A stretch of DNA of 64,000 bases from Parundibacterium terreum. Its GTDB lineage: Bacteria; Pseudomonadota; Gammaproteobacteria; Burkholderiales; Burkholderiaceae_D. Below, in pieces: positions 8,509 through 17,602 of this stretch; the stretch's first letter is position 1, and each line of letters starts with the position of its first letter. Made by a program: the position numbers and the translations under genes. The stretch covers positions 186,001-250,000 of the forward strand of contig NZ_BMED01000004.1 in the NCBI RefSeq assembly GCF_014636315.1, in the 5' to 3' direction. The notes beneath the pieces were generated by a model, which made no database searches, was not told the DNA's origin, and saw only the letters and a list, made by a program, of their open reading frames with translations.

Positions 8509-10878
8509 ATGAATTCCATGCAAAATAATCTGAAAAGTATCTGTATTTCTATGCGCACACTCCCATCTACGCCTGTTGCACTGAGCGTCATTGCCACTTT
8601 GATTACTTTGGCGGTGTCAGGCTGCGCGGAATACGATCCTTTACTGAACTTGACCAAAGCGCCAAAATTACCCACGCCTTTACAGGTGCAGGCACAGCCA
8701 TCTGACGGCACTATCACTGACTCTGCGGACAACAGCGCTGCACCAGAAGGTCGGCCAGTATTCAGAAAGACCCCGCGCCCGCCAGCCCAGGAGGAGGGTA
8801 AAGTCACCAAACCACAAGAATTACCGGCAAATGAAAAAGCTGATATCTCATTGGTTTTCGATCAGATCCCTTTGCCAGCATTTATCAATACTGTATATGG
8901 CGCGGTATTGAAAACTAATTTTAGTGTTGATCCGCGGGTATTGGAGCGTAAAGACTTAGTCACGCTTCGCACCTCTCGTGCGCAAACGCCGACGGAAGTG
9001 CTGCGAGCAGCCCAACTGTTGTTAAAAAGCTACGGCGTCACCGTCAACGATATCGGCGGCTTCTATAGAATAGTGCCGGACAATGCGCAACTCGGCTATT
9101 CGCCGGAAATCCGCCGCGGCCGTGCATTGCCGGAAGTGCCGATGGCTTTGCGGCCGATATATCAGTATGTAGAAATGAATGCCTTGCGCTCTGCCGAGAT
9201 GCGCGCTTGGCTGGCGCAGATGTTCGGCAATCGCCTGCAATTGATAGAAAGTGCGCAATATAATGCTTTGATGGTATCGGGCGAGACTGAGGATGTCAAA
9301 GCAGCACTGGAGGTGATACGCGTCATGGATCAGCCTACCATGCGTGGACGCACTAGCCAGCGCATAAATCCTGTCTACTGGACTGTCGACGATCTGGCCC
9401 GGAAATTGAATGAACTGCTGGCGGCAGAAGGTTATACCTCGCAAGTTGGGATGGGGGCAGGGGCAGCCAGCACGCCGATTATATTGCTACCTATAGCAGC
9501 GAATAATAGTTTGATCGTATTTGCCGGTGACGATGCGATTTTGAAACACGTTGCCGATTGGGTCAGAGACCTCGATCAGCCAACCAAGGCGCGCGGCGGC
9601 AATGGTTATTTCACCTATGCGGTGCAGAATCTGGACGCTGACGATCTGGCCAAGACCGTGCAGGATTTGCTTGGCGGTGCGACCGTCGCCGCCACGCCAG
9701 GTGCCGTTGCCAGTACCAAGCCGGCGGCGCGCGTGGTCGTGCACAAACCTACCAATACATTGATCATCCAGGGCACAGCCGATCAGTATTCGCAATGGAT
9801 AGGCTTGTTGCGGGAGCTCGACAAACCGGCGCGTTCCGCCCTGATAGAAATGACGGTGGCGGAGGTTACGCTGACTGATAGTCTGAATCTCGGTGTTGAA
9901 TGGGCGCTAAATAATGGCAGCTCCTCAGCCCATGTCATTGGCGGCACGCTCGGTAACCTAGGTCTGGCGACTGGCGGCTTGAGTTTTAGTCTGGTCAATG
10001 GCAATGTCAAGGCAGCCTTGAATGCGTTGGCAGGCAATAAGCGGGCGCAGATATTGTCCAGCCCTCGCATCATGGCACGTAACGGGGAGACCGCGACCAT
10101 ATCTGTAGGTCAGCAAGTCCCTATATTGACCAGTCAGCAAACCACTGGGACGACAATACCAGGTGTTCCGGGTGTGACTCAAACCATCCAATATAAAGAT
10201 ACTGGTATTATCCTCAAGGTCAAACCGGTGATCCACGCCGGAGGACGTATTGATGTCGATGTCTCTCAGGAAGTCAGTTCTGCTGGAACAACAACCACAG
10301 GCGTAAGCAGTTCACCAACCTTCAGTAATCGCAAGATTGATACTAAACTGTCGATACAGGACGGTGCCACAGTGTTGCTGGCTGGTCTTATCTCAGGCAA
10401 TAATACCCGCAACAACAATGGCGTACCACTAGCGAAAGACATTCCGATCCTTGGGGCGTTGTTTCGCAATCAAGCTGATACAAATGATAAGACTGAACTG
10501 ATCGTATTGATCACGCCCTACATAGTAGAAGACGACCAGACTGCGCAATCGATCACGCAGGCGTTCCGTAACCAGCTTGGTAATTGGGCAGCAGCACCGC
10601 CGAATCCAGCAAATTCACCGATCGCGCCCTCAAAACGTGTGCCTCTCGGCATGCAAAGTGGTAAAAAAGAGACAGATAATACAGAAATGTCCGATGATTA
10701 TCCTTCTGACATTGACGCAGGTAGAACGGTGAATCAGTCTGATACTCATGGCTCAGTAGGTAGCAAAGAGGCGGCATCGGAAAAACCGATTAAAGCCGAA
10801 CAAAATCAAGGACAGGTTGTGACTGATCCAAAGATCATTGAGGAAATACGGGCTTTACAGCGGGGTGTAAAAAAATAA
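8509..10878 (+). CDS. gspD: T2SS outer-membrane secretin GspD
   Basis: 789-residue secretin, the outer-membrane channel. A lipoprotein signal ends at LAVSGC (Cys39), so this secretin is probably self-anchored. N0-N3 domains fill roughly residues 100-450 (for example VMDQPT and the WVRDLDQPT/LRELDKPA repeats), then the secretin core (about 470-680) with ALAGNKRAQILSSPRI, VGQQVPILTSQ and the C-terminal VPLAKDIPILGALFRNQ plus LIVLITPYIVED. The final 100 residues are low complexity. An ATG at 8551 is an alternative start closer to the signal peptide. It is the last gene of the operon. Confidence 0.95.
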   Translation: MNSMQNNLKSICISMRTLPSTPVALSVIATLITLAVSGCAEYDPLLNLTKAPKLPTPLQVQAQPSDGTITDSADNSAAPEGRPVFRKTPRPPAQEEGKVTKPQELPANEKADISLVFDQIPLPAFINTVYGAVLKTNFSVDPRVLERKDLVTLRTSRAQTPTEVLRAAQLLLKSYGVTVNDIGGFYRIVPDNAQLGYSPEIRRGRALPEVPMALRPIYQYVEMNALRSAEMRAWLAQMFGNRLQLIESAQYNALMVSGETEDVKAALEVIRVMDQPTMRGRTSQRINPVYWTVDDLARKLNELLAAEGYTSQVGMGAGAASTPIILLPIAANNSLIVFAGDDAILKHVADWVRDLDQPTKARGGNGYFTYAVQNLDADDLAKTVQDLLGGATVAATPGAVASTKPAARVVVHKPTNTLIIQGTADQYSQWIGLLRELDKPARSALIEMTVAEVTLTDSLNLGVEWALNNGSSSAHVIGGTLGNLGLATGGLSFSLVNGNVKAALNALAGNKRAQILSSPRIMARNGETATISVGQQVPILTSQQTTGTTIPGVPGVTQTIQYKDTGIILKVKPVIHAGGRIDVDVSQEVSSAGTTTTGVSSSPTFSNRKIDTKLSIQDGATVLLAGLISGNNTRNNNGVPLAKDIPILGALFRNQADTNDKTELIVLITPYIVEDDQTAQSITQAFRNQLGNWAAAPPNPANSPIAPSKRVPLGMQSGKKETDNTEMSDDYPSDIDAGRTVNQSDTHGSVGSKEAASEKPIKAEQNQGQVVTDPKIIEEIRALQRGVKK

Positions 10879-11034
10879 ATTTTTTGTCAATAACCGCTTT
10901 AAAGGTCATGTATATATTGATTTTTACAGGGTTGTTGAGTTACATTTTCGCTTGAAGGCAGCGGGATGCCGTCGGAAAAAGTGGTAATTTTGTAAGCGAA
11001 TATGTTTGTTGCTGGTCCGCAATACTGAATTACT

Positions 11035-11062
11035 TTGACATAACAACATTTTTTGATATGCT
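11035..11062 (+). promoter_or_regulatory. Sigma70-type promoter of the surface-protein gene
   Basis: TTGACA (11035-11040) matches the -35 consensus exactly and is followed after 16 bp by TATGCT (11057-11062) as -10. It lies 70 bp before the ATG at 11132 and sits alone in the 250 bp gap after gspD, so the surface-protein gene is probably transcribed on its own and strongly. Confidence 0.7.
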
Positions 11063-11068
11063 ACGTCG

Positions 11069-11084
11069 GTCTTTAAAGAAAGAC
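11069..11084 (+). promoter_or_regulatory. 5' UTR hairpin of the surface-protein mRNA
   Basis: GTCTTT-AAAG-AAAGAC makes a 6 bp stem starting about 7 nt after the predicted -10, that is at the very 5' end of the transcript. Terminal 5' stem-loops are known to protect abundant bacterial mRNAs. It is followed by two TTGCAA hexamers (11089-11100) and a purine-rich ribosome site AAGGAA (11116-11121). Confidence 0.5.
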
Positions 11085-11131
11085 GCAATTGCAATTGCAA
11101 ATTTAACTTTGTATACAAGGAAATAAAAAAT

Positions 11132-12601
11132 ATGAAACATTCTATGATGCGTGTTGCTGTTGCTGCTACGCTGGGTTTTGCAGCACTGGCTGCGAACGCT
11201 GGTCAAATCGGTGTGAACGTTGGTGCGACTCTGGCAGCAGAATCTATTACTAGTACTGTTGTTATCGCTCAGCCAACTATCACTTATCAAACAGCAAGTT
11301 TGATCAATGACGGTGCAACTGTTCAAGTGCATGTTCGCTTTTCTGCTGGTTCGACAAAAGCAGCGGACGGTGGCGTTTTGCCACTCGCAGCTGACATTGG
11401 TCTGTTTCTGAACGGCGCTGCAGTAGCTCCAGCAAACTACACTATCACTGGTATCACTGCAGATACTGATGGCTTGGGTTACTATTTCACGCTGACTGCT
11501 GTTGCGGGCAAGGGTGGTATTCCTTCTGCCACCGTAGTTAACATTTTGACCGGTAATGCAAAGATCGCTTCCTTGACATCTGCTTTGGGTACAGGCGGTA
11601 CAGTATCTACAACAGTTGGCTACACAGCACAAGCTGGTGATTTCTCTGGCGTTACTACTTTTGTTGAGCCAGTATCTACAGCGGTTCTGTTCACTTCCAA
11701 GAAAGCCTTGAGCCAAGTAGCAGTCAATTCTAATGCGATCAAAGCTACCTACTTCACAACTGCTGAAGCTGGCCAAGTTAACGTTGCAACAAGCTTGACT
11801 ACATTTACTGGCGCGTCTCCAACAGCTGGTACAACCAAAATCAACTTGGGCGCGACTAAGCTGGTTCTGGACACAACATTGAAAAATGCTGGTACAGGTG
11901 CAGCGATTGCTGCTGCTGATGTGGGCACAACAGTATTCACAGCAACTGGTGACTTCTCTGTTGCTGGCGCAAGCGTGATCTTGGCATCTGATCAAGCATG
12001 TACAGCTACTGTTGCTGCAGGTACTATCTCTACCGATGGTAAAACAGCTACTTTTGCTGCTGAAACTGCTGCTGTTGCGACTGCAAATAACTTCCTGTGC
12101 TACACAATTCCAGGTACTAAAACAGTACCGTACGGTATTCAATACGCATTTGGTGGTGCTGCTGTAGCTGCAGGTACATCGACATTGGCATCCACACAAA
12201 CAGGTGGCAACGTTTACTTCCTGAAGTCTAACGGTGCATCTGTAACAGTTCCTTCCTTTGTACCTACAACAGGTGCTCTGGGTGCTGGTTACAACACTTA
12301 CCTGCGTGTGATCAACACTGGTAATCTGACATCTGACATCAGCGTAGCTGCTTACAACTCCACAACGGGCGTTGCAGGCACACCAGTTAAACTGATTACT
12401 CAGTTGCCAGCAGGCGGCTCTGCTAACCTGGATACAAACACAGTTACAGCTGCACTGGGTCTGCCAGCTGGTTGGAGCGCATTGTTGGTAACAGGTTCTA
12501 CTAGCCAATTGGCTGTTCAACCATTGTTGGTTAATCCACAAGGCGTGATCACTAACCTGAGCGCAATCAATGGTGGTAACAACGCAGCAACAGCTAACTA
12601 A
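11132..12601 (+). CDS. Secreted Ala/Thr-rich surface protein, S-layer-like
   Basis: 489 residues with a clear Sec signal peptide (MKHSMMRVAVAATLGFAALAANA, cleavage before GQIG). The mature protein is rich in Ala, Thr, Gly, Val and Ser and poor in charged residues, with just two cysteines (ACTAT and FLCYT), a composition seen in S-layer and other abundant exported beta-rich proteins. The N-terminal 150 residues and the C-terminal VPSFVPTTGALGAGYNTYLR part look like separate beta domains. Codon use is markedly biased toward GCT, ACA, GGT and GTT, unlike the neighbours, implying high expression. It has its own promoter and terminator and directly follows the T2SS operon, so it is a likely T2SS substrate (inference). 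No family can be named with certainty. Confidence 0.85.
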   Translation: MKHSMMRVAVAATLGFAALAANAGQIGVNVGATLAAESITSTVVIAQPTITYQTASLINDGATVQVHVRFSAGSTKAADGGVLPLAADIGLFLNGAAVAPANYTITGITADTDGLGYYFTLTAVAGKGGIPSATVVNILTGNAKIASLTSALGTGGTVSTTVGYTAQAGDFSGVTTFVEPVSTAVLFTSKKALSQVAVNSNAIKATYFTTAEAGQVNVATSLTTFTGASPTAGTTKINLGATKLVLDTTLKNAGTGAAIAAADVGTTVFTATGDFSVAGASVILASDQACTATVAAGTISTDGKTATFAAETAAVATANNFLCYTIPGTKTVPYGIQYAFGGAAVAAGTSTLASTQTGGNVYFLKSNGASVTVPSFVPTTGALGAGYNTYLRVINTGNLTSDISVAAYNSTTGVAGTPVKLITQLPAGGSANLDTNTVTAALGLPAGWSALLVTGSTSQLAVQPLLVNPQGVITNLSAINGGNNAATAN

Positions 12602-12625
12602 TCTGATTAGTTAATTGTTACTTGG

Positions 12626-12652
12626 AAAAGGCGGCGTGAGCCGCCTTTTTTC
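12626..12652 (+). terminator. Rho-independent terminator after the surface-protein gene
   Basis: AAAAGGCGGC-GTGA-GCCGCCTTTT is a perfect 10 bp stem with a 4 nt loop followed by more T residues, 25 bp after the stop codon. A textbook intrinsic terminator. Confidence 0.93.
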
Positions 12653-13596
12653 TTTTGGAGCCCGTTGTTTGCGATTTGTATCGTTGTAGGCATTCTATGA
12701 ATTTTGGCCTATTCAACGCATTGGTTGGTTGGATCTTGGGCATGTGAATTCCGCCTCTACAACCCATACTTCAGCCAATTTGACTGCTCGCTCTGCATAC
12801 CTCTATGAAGCGCTAATACTAATACAAGCGCATGCCCTAACGAGATTCCCACCAGGGGAATGTAGATCGACTCTGCAAGTATTCGTTAGCAGAATGCAAA
12901 AATAGCTTTTGCGAACCATCTTTGTGACCATGCCATAATGGAATCCCCTAATTTTTAACGGAAGTTAAGTGTAAGGGCTGGTCAATCGGCAAAGACTAAT
13001 TTCCGTTTTGTGATTGCTTCCCCAAGGCCATTGCGGCATTCATACATGTGCGTAGGGTGGAGTTGCCAGCATCCATGGCAACGATATTATCAAACGGATG
13101 TACGACCACGTCGATTAATCTCATAACGCTGGCTGGACGGTGTAAATATTAGCGGGAGAAGTAATTACGAGACACTAGCTTCAGTTGCGGCTGGCCACCA
13201 CCGGATAGCTGTTGATTGCAGGGGTGTTGCTGTCTGTGGATGTGCATCCGTTGCCATCGCTACCATTGACGGGAGTGCTGCTGCTGCGCCAGGAGTTGAT
13301 TAATCGGCTGACTTGGCGCCGAAAGCCAGCAATAAAATAGAAGTAAGGCAATCCAGAGCAAGACCTTTAGGCGAGTTGATAGGGATATGAGGAACTCTAG
13401 CAATTCAAAGGGTGACGTCGAAGTCATGAGAGTTGTGAGAATTCAAATGGCACGCGGTATGCCGTAAACTGCATGTTTTTGATCGCGATGTCCACCTTAC
13501 ACATAGGTGCGTGCTGCGCCGTCAGGTGTTAGTCAAAATGCTGGCGGCCTTCTAGCACTTGCTAAGACATTGAGAGAGGGTACACGAGGATATACC
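12653..13596. other. About 0.95 kb without a recognisable gene
   Basis: Both strands are full of stops and no reading frame of 60 codons is present. No repeat array, tRNA or insertion-sequence end was recognised. The base composition resembles neighbouring accessory DNA; it may be decayed sequence at the edge of the variable region. Confidence 0.6.
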
Positions 13597-15744
13597 CTAA
13601 GGCGCCACTGTTAATACCGCATATGGCGTGGTAATTACTAGGCCGCTTGCGCTCCACGCGATGCCTACAGGCTGCCACACGCTGGCAGCCGCTAGCGATC
13701 CTGTTTTGTTACCAATCGCCAGAGGAGAGCCGATCATGGTGCTGACAATACCTGTTGGTGTAATCTTGCGGATCGCGTTGTTTCCGGTATCGGCCACATA
13801 GAGATTGCCATTGGCATCCACCGCGATACCTGAAGGCGAATTGAACCTTGCCAAAGCGCCCGAGCCGTCGGCAAAGCCCGGGCCGTAACCGGCAACTAGG
13901 CTGACGCCGCCATCTGGCGTGATTTTTTGCACAGTATTGTAATCTGTAATGTATAGGTTGCTGGCCGCATCAATAGCAATTCCCTTAGGATAAGTCAGGC
14001 TCACAGGCGTAGAATTCCCCGGTTCATGCAGAGCGAGTGTGCTAATAACCCCTGTTGGCGTTACCTTATTAATCGTGCCCTGCCCCTTATTCAATACGAA
14101 AAGGTTGCCCTGGGGATCAAGTGCAACACCTTCCGGCATATTGAAATCCGATATTCCTACGGAACTAGTCACTTGCTTGCCGGCAAAAGTCGTGACAACC
14201 CCGGTAGGCGTAATTTTTCTTATGGTATTGCCGACTATCTTTTGATAATGAGAAGTACCGCCGATCAGCAGGTAGTCCGAGACAAAGAGATTGCCGAGCG
14301 AATCCACGACCATTGCTTGAGGGGAACTGAAGTTGGCAGCTGCGCCTGTTCCGTCCGTTTGCACCTCATCGTGGCGCGAGGATCCAGCCAGCAAACTGAT
14401 GGTGCCGGTAGCACTGATTTTTTGAATAACGTCATTTGCAGTATCGCCCACATATACGCTGCCGTGGCCGTCCAAGGCCAGTCCAGCCAACGAGCGGAAT
14501 GGCGCGCCAGGTGCTGTGGCGCATCCCGCGAAATCGCTTGCTTGACCAGACGGATTGATTTTTTTAACGACGCCATTGTCCCATGTCACCAAATTCCCCT
14601 GTGCATCGACCAACAACTGCGATAGCGATGTTTCAATTAACGGGAAAGCCGTGCTGACGACGCCCGCGGGCGTAACCTTGTAAATTAGACTTGCATTAGT
14701 GTCGTTGATCAACACATTTCCCAGACCGTCCATGCCCAGCTTGTCGCCACTAACGCTGAGCGACGTAGTTGTTCCATTGGGCGCCATGCGGCTGACTGGG
14801 TTACCCGGCACATAGACATTGCCCGCGCCGTCGACTGCAAGTCGGAAGCCAGAATTCTTGAACAGGGTTGTTACCTTGCCGTCCACGGAAATTTTGCGAA
14901 TAGCGTCGTAGTCGGTGAAGTAGATATTGCCTGCCGCATCCGACGCGACTCCATAGATGTACTTGAATTTTGCTATTCCTAAAGGGCCATCCAAAATGGT
15001 TTGGGTGGCTACACCAGCGGCAATCGTGGTCACAACCCCTGCTGGAGTTACCTTGCGGATAGCATTGCTATCGGAAACATAAAGATTGCCCGCTGCATCG
15101 GTGCTCATGTCGAATATTTGCACAAAGCCTGCAGCCGTGCCGTTGCCATCCGTCATAGACTGGCGACTAGTCGAGCCGACGAAAAGACTGGTGACACCAG
15201 CAGCGTTTATTTTGCGAATGTTTACAGTCTCAGCAATGTAGATTGTACCGCTGAGGTCCACCGTGGCAACCGAAATGCCTCCAAAGCGCGCGCTTTTTCC
15301 CATGCCGTTAAGATTGCCCCAACCACACAAATCCCCGGCAAGCAGGCGCAGCTGCGGGCCACTATCTACGACAGTCACGACGGCCGCCGCAACACCCACG
15401 TTACCCGCCGCATCCTTGGCGCTGAATGTTACCGGTGTGTCACCAACCGTGAACGAGGGCGGTGCGTCGTTACTGACGCCGCCTACTACGCCGACATCAT
15501 CGCTTGCAATCGCGCCGTGCATAAAGTTAGCAAGCCTAGGGTCGGTCGCGGAAACTGCTGTCTCGCCGGCAGCAAGCAATATAGTCAATGCAATCGGTGC
15601 CACAACGACTGGGGCCTTTGTATCCACGACAGTGACTGGGCCGGAGGGCACTGTCGCGCTAGTTGAGCTTCCCCCTCCGCCGCAAGCACTTAAGGACAAG
15701 GTTAAGCAACTGGCGGTAATGGAGATAAATCGGCGTGCAGACAT
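13597..15744 (-). CDS. Lipoprotein with HYR-like domain and NHL-type repeats (NHL-1)
   Basis: 715 residues. A lipobox LSLSAC puts the lipid-modified Cys at residue 21, followed by Gly residues, so outer-membrane sorting is expected. Residues about 40-130 resemble a HYR/Ig-like domain (ATDPRLANF, GDTPVTFSAKDAAGNVG). The rest is a string of NHL-type units of about 45-55 residues with the recurring core DAAGNLYVSDSNAIRKVTPA and closing VTTFAG. Such repeats fold as a beta-propeller and usually bind proteins or glycans. It ends with a TAA at 13597 and has a TTGCAA/TATAAT promoter-like element 59 bp before its start. Three related lipoproteins are in this window. Exact function unknown. Confidence 0.88.
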   Translation of the reverse strand: MSARRFISITASCLTLSLSACGGGGSSTSATVPSGPVTVVDTKAPVVVAPIALTILLAAGETAVSATDPRLANFMHGAIASDDVGVVGGVSNDAPPSFTVGDTPVTFSAKDAAGNVGVAAAVVTVVDSGPQLRLLAGDLCGWGNLNGMGKSARFGGISVATVDLSGTIYIAETVNIRKINAAGVTSLFVGSTSRQSMTDGNGTAAGFVQIFDMSTDAAGNLYVSDSNAIRKVTPAGVVTTIAAGVATQTILDGPLGIAKFKYIYGVASDAAGNIYFTDYDAIRKISVDGKVTTLFKNSGFRLAVDGAGNVYVPGNPVSRMAPNGTTTSLSVSGDKLGMDGLGNVLINDTNASLIYKVTPAGVVSTAFPLIETSLSQLLVDAQGNLVTWDNGVVKKINPSGQASDFAGCATAPGAPFRSLAGLALDGHGSVYVGDTANDVIQKISATGTISLLAGSSRHDEVQTDGTGAAANFSSPQAMVVDSLGNLFVSDYLLIGGTSHYQKIVGNTIRKITPTGVVTTFAGKQVTSSVGISDFNMPEGVALDPQGNLFVLNKGQGTINKVTPTGVISTLALHEPGNSTPVSLTYPKGIAIDAASNLYITDYNTVQKITPDGGVSLVAGYGPGFADGSGALARFNSPSGIAVDANGNLYVADTGNNAIRKITPTGIVSTMIGSPLAIGNKTGSLAAASVWQPVGIAWSASGLVITTPYAVLTVAP

Positions 15745-15795
15745 GGGTGATCCTCAGAAATTGTGGATGGCTGATGGCAAATATACATTTATATT

Positions 15796-15808
15796 ATTAT
15801 ATTTGCAA
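15796..15808 (-). promoter_or_regulatory. TTGCAA plus TATAAT element upstream of NHL-1
   Basis: On the minus strand TTGCAA is followed after one base by a perfect TATAAT -10 box, about 55 bp before the start codon at 15744. Similar TTGCAA elements occur 44-61 bp upstream of the other three NHL genes. A -35 hexamer is not obvious. Confidence 0.45.
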
Positions 15809-15854
15809 TTCATATGATTTAACCGATCACGCGCTGACGTCTACAAACAGCTAG

Positions 15855-16073
15855 CAACCGGCTTGGCAGATACCTTGCACAGTAAGATCTCTAGGCGGGC
15901 GGCGATGGGAGATTTACGCCCTAGGAAAGCAGCGTACGCTCAGAGTCAGTGAGCTGGCTTTGGAACGAATTACGTGGCTGGAGCAATTGTTTGGTTCGCC
16001 GCAAGATATTCGCAAGGGCGGGAAGGGGGCTAGGTTGTATGCGATGATCCGTGGTGAAAAGAATTCGTTTTAA
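15855..16073 (+). pseudogene. Decayed ORF fragment
   Basis: An open stretch ending in TAA (16071-16073) reads coherently in its second half: RRWEIYALGKQR, then ELALERITWLEQLFGSPQ and KGARLYAMIRGEKNSF. There is no plausible start codon and the frame is closed by TAG just upstream, so it looks like the C-terminal remnant of a broken gene. I do not recognise the family. Confidence 0.3.
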
Positions 16074-16343
16074 ACCAGATAAATGGCAGTATCCTATTAA
16101 CTACTTGATTTGACTCATGGACTAAGCAAAAAGGCCCGCTCAACTTGTCGGATTTAAAACTTGGCAAGTATGAATGGGTCGTTCCTATTAGAGGCTGCGC
16201 ATGTCAGCGGTCTCGTACGCCGCTTTCTCACCCTTCTGGCGACCTACGTCAGGCCATCAGTTTGGCACTATATCGGCCTTCTCGCCCAGGTGATGAGTTG
16301 TCCGTCCATTAATATTGAATCAAGTAAGCCACTGATAGCCAGC

Positions 16344-17453
16344 TTATGAACGCAGGCCGCTGGCTAGGCCACTATCCTGCGTTTGAGAACTTCCCACTTT
16401 CGATCGCAAGACCGGGCGTTCCAGAAGGAAATATGAAAGGCTGGCTAGCATTATCGTTAGCGCTCCACATAGAAGTGCCCTAAGTAGCGGCTCGAATTTG
16501 AAAATCTGTTCACCGACCAGCAAAATAGGATAGTGCCACAGATATATCCCGTAGCAAATTGTGCCTAGGTATACGATTACTCGATTTTGAAATACGGCTC
16601 TTAGTCCTAGCTGTTGGGGGTTTTGCAACAAACCAATAATTAGGGCCAGGGATATTAATTCATAGAAGGCTTGCTGCCAAACGTGCCACTTCATCTCTCG
16701 AAAGTCGACGGCAAACATTCCCACTAGTAGGGTGATTATCAGCAGCCAAATCATCCAGGTTTTTGAGAAAATCTGGCTCAATTTTTCCATCCACGGCGAC
16801 TCTAAATTGATTGCCAAAATGGCACCAAGAGCCAAGCTATCTAACCGTACATCCGTCCCATTATAAGTCCGATGAATCGAGGCCCCATTTATCGCCAAAT
16901 AAGCTCGCCAGGCAGCAGAAATACAAGCAACGGCTACTAGCCAATATGTAAGCTTCTTTCCGTACCAGCCTCTGTTAAGGCTTAGTGCAAGCAATACGGG
17001 CCAAATCAAATAATACTGTTCCTCAATCGAAAGCGACCAAGTATGCCCCAGGTAGTAATCATGAGGAATTTCAAACGCCCGTATCCAGTTAGTAAAATAA
17101 AAAAGTGCAGCGGCAACATGCAACATTTGGCTGAAACCACGCCCCCAATAAAAGTAAGTCACCGCTGTAGTTGCGACAGTCACAGCTAGCAGTGCAGGGA
17201 ATAGTCGTTTGGCCCGACGAATATAGAATGCTTTAAAATTGATGCGTTTGTGTTCACTCCAGTCCTTCAATAGCAAGCGAGTAATCAAGAAACTGCTTAG
17301 TATGAAAAAAGTATCCATGAAAATAACTGGCCCAGAAAACACATCGTAGTCAACGTGTGCCAAGAACACAAATATGGCCATGATTCCGCGCAATCCGTCA
17401 AACGCCGTCCAGCGATTTACTATTGGTCTTTGATGCAGCAAGTTTGTTGCCAT
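16344..17453 (-). CDS. Acyltransferase 3 (OafA/YrhL-type) membrane protein
   Basis: 369 residues with about ten membrane segments. The N-terminus carries the family signature: RWTAFDGLRGIMAIFVFLAH with the conserved His, followed by FFILSSFLITRLL. Further family marks are FYIRRAKRLFPAL and HTWSLSIEEQYYLIWP. Members transfer acyl groups (often acetyl) to sugars of O-antigen or other exopolysaccharides at the inner membrane. It lies 149 bp downstream of an SGNH hydrolase gene on the same strand; SGNH and acyltransferase-3 domains are commonly fused or paired for extracytoplasmic O-acetylation, so the two probably work together. Confidence 0.92.
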   Translation of the reverse strand: MATNLLHQRPIVNRWTAFDGLRGIMAIFVFLAHVDYDVFSGPVIFMDTFFILSSFLITRLLLKDWSEHKRINFKAFYIRRAKRLFPALLAVTVATTAVTYFYWGRGFSQMLHVAAALFYFTNWIRAFEIPHDYYLGHTWSLSIEEQYYLIWPVLLALSLNRGWYGKKLTYWLVAVACISAAWRAYLAINGASIHRTYNGTDVRLDSLALGAILAINLESPWMEKLSQIFSKTWMIWLLIITLLVGMFAVDFREMKWHVWQQAFYELISLALIIGLLQNPQQLGLRAVFQNRVIVYLGTICYGIYLWHYPILLVGEQIFKFEPLLRALLCGALTIMLASLSYFLLERPVLRSKVGSSQTQDSGLASGLRS

Positions 17454-17602
17454 ATTTTGCGTTTCTTTTTGGATAGACAGAAGTGAGGATTGATTGAAAA
17501 AGTTTTTTCATGGCACAGCTAGCACGCTGTGAATTGTTAATCGACGGTCGGTAGCTGGATTTTATAATTGGGGAGTTATCGATCCAATAGATGCGGGGGC
17601 AT

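Noticed and set aside
11030..12541. 503-codon open frame on the minus strand opposite the surface-protein gene
   Set aside because: It is the antisense of a strongly codon-biased gene, reads as a Cys/Ser/Arg-rich nonsense protein and has no ribosome site; the bias toward a few codons removes stops on the other strand.
15001..15817. Plus-strand open frames across the 5' part of NHL-1
   Set aside because: They mirror the repetitive GC-rich coding sequence of the minus-strand NHL gene and show no domain or start signal.
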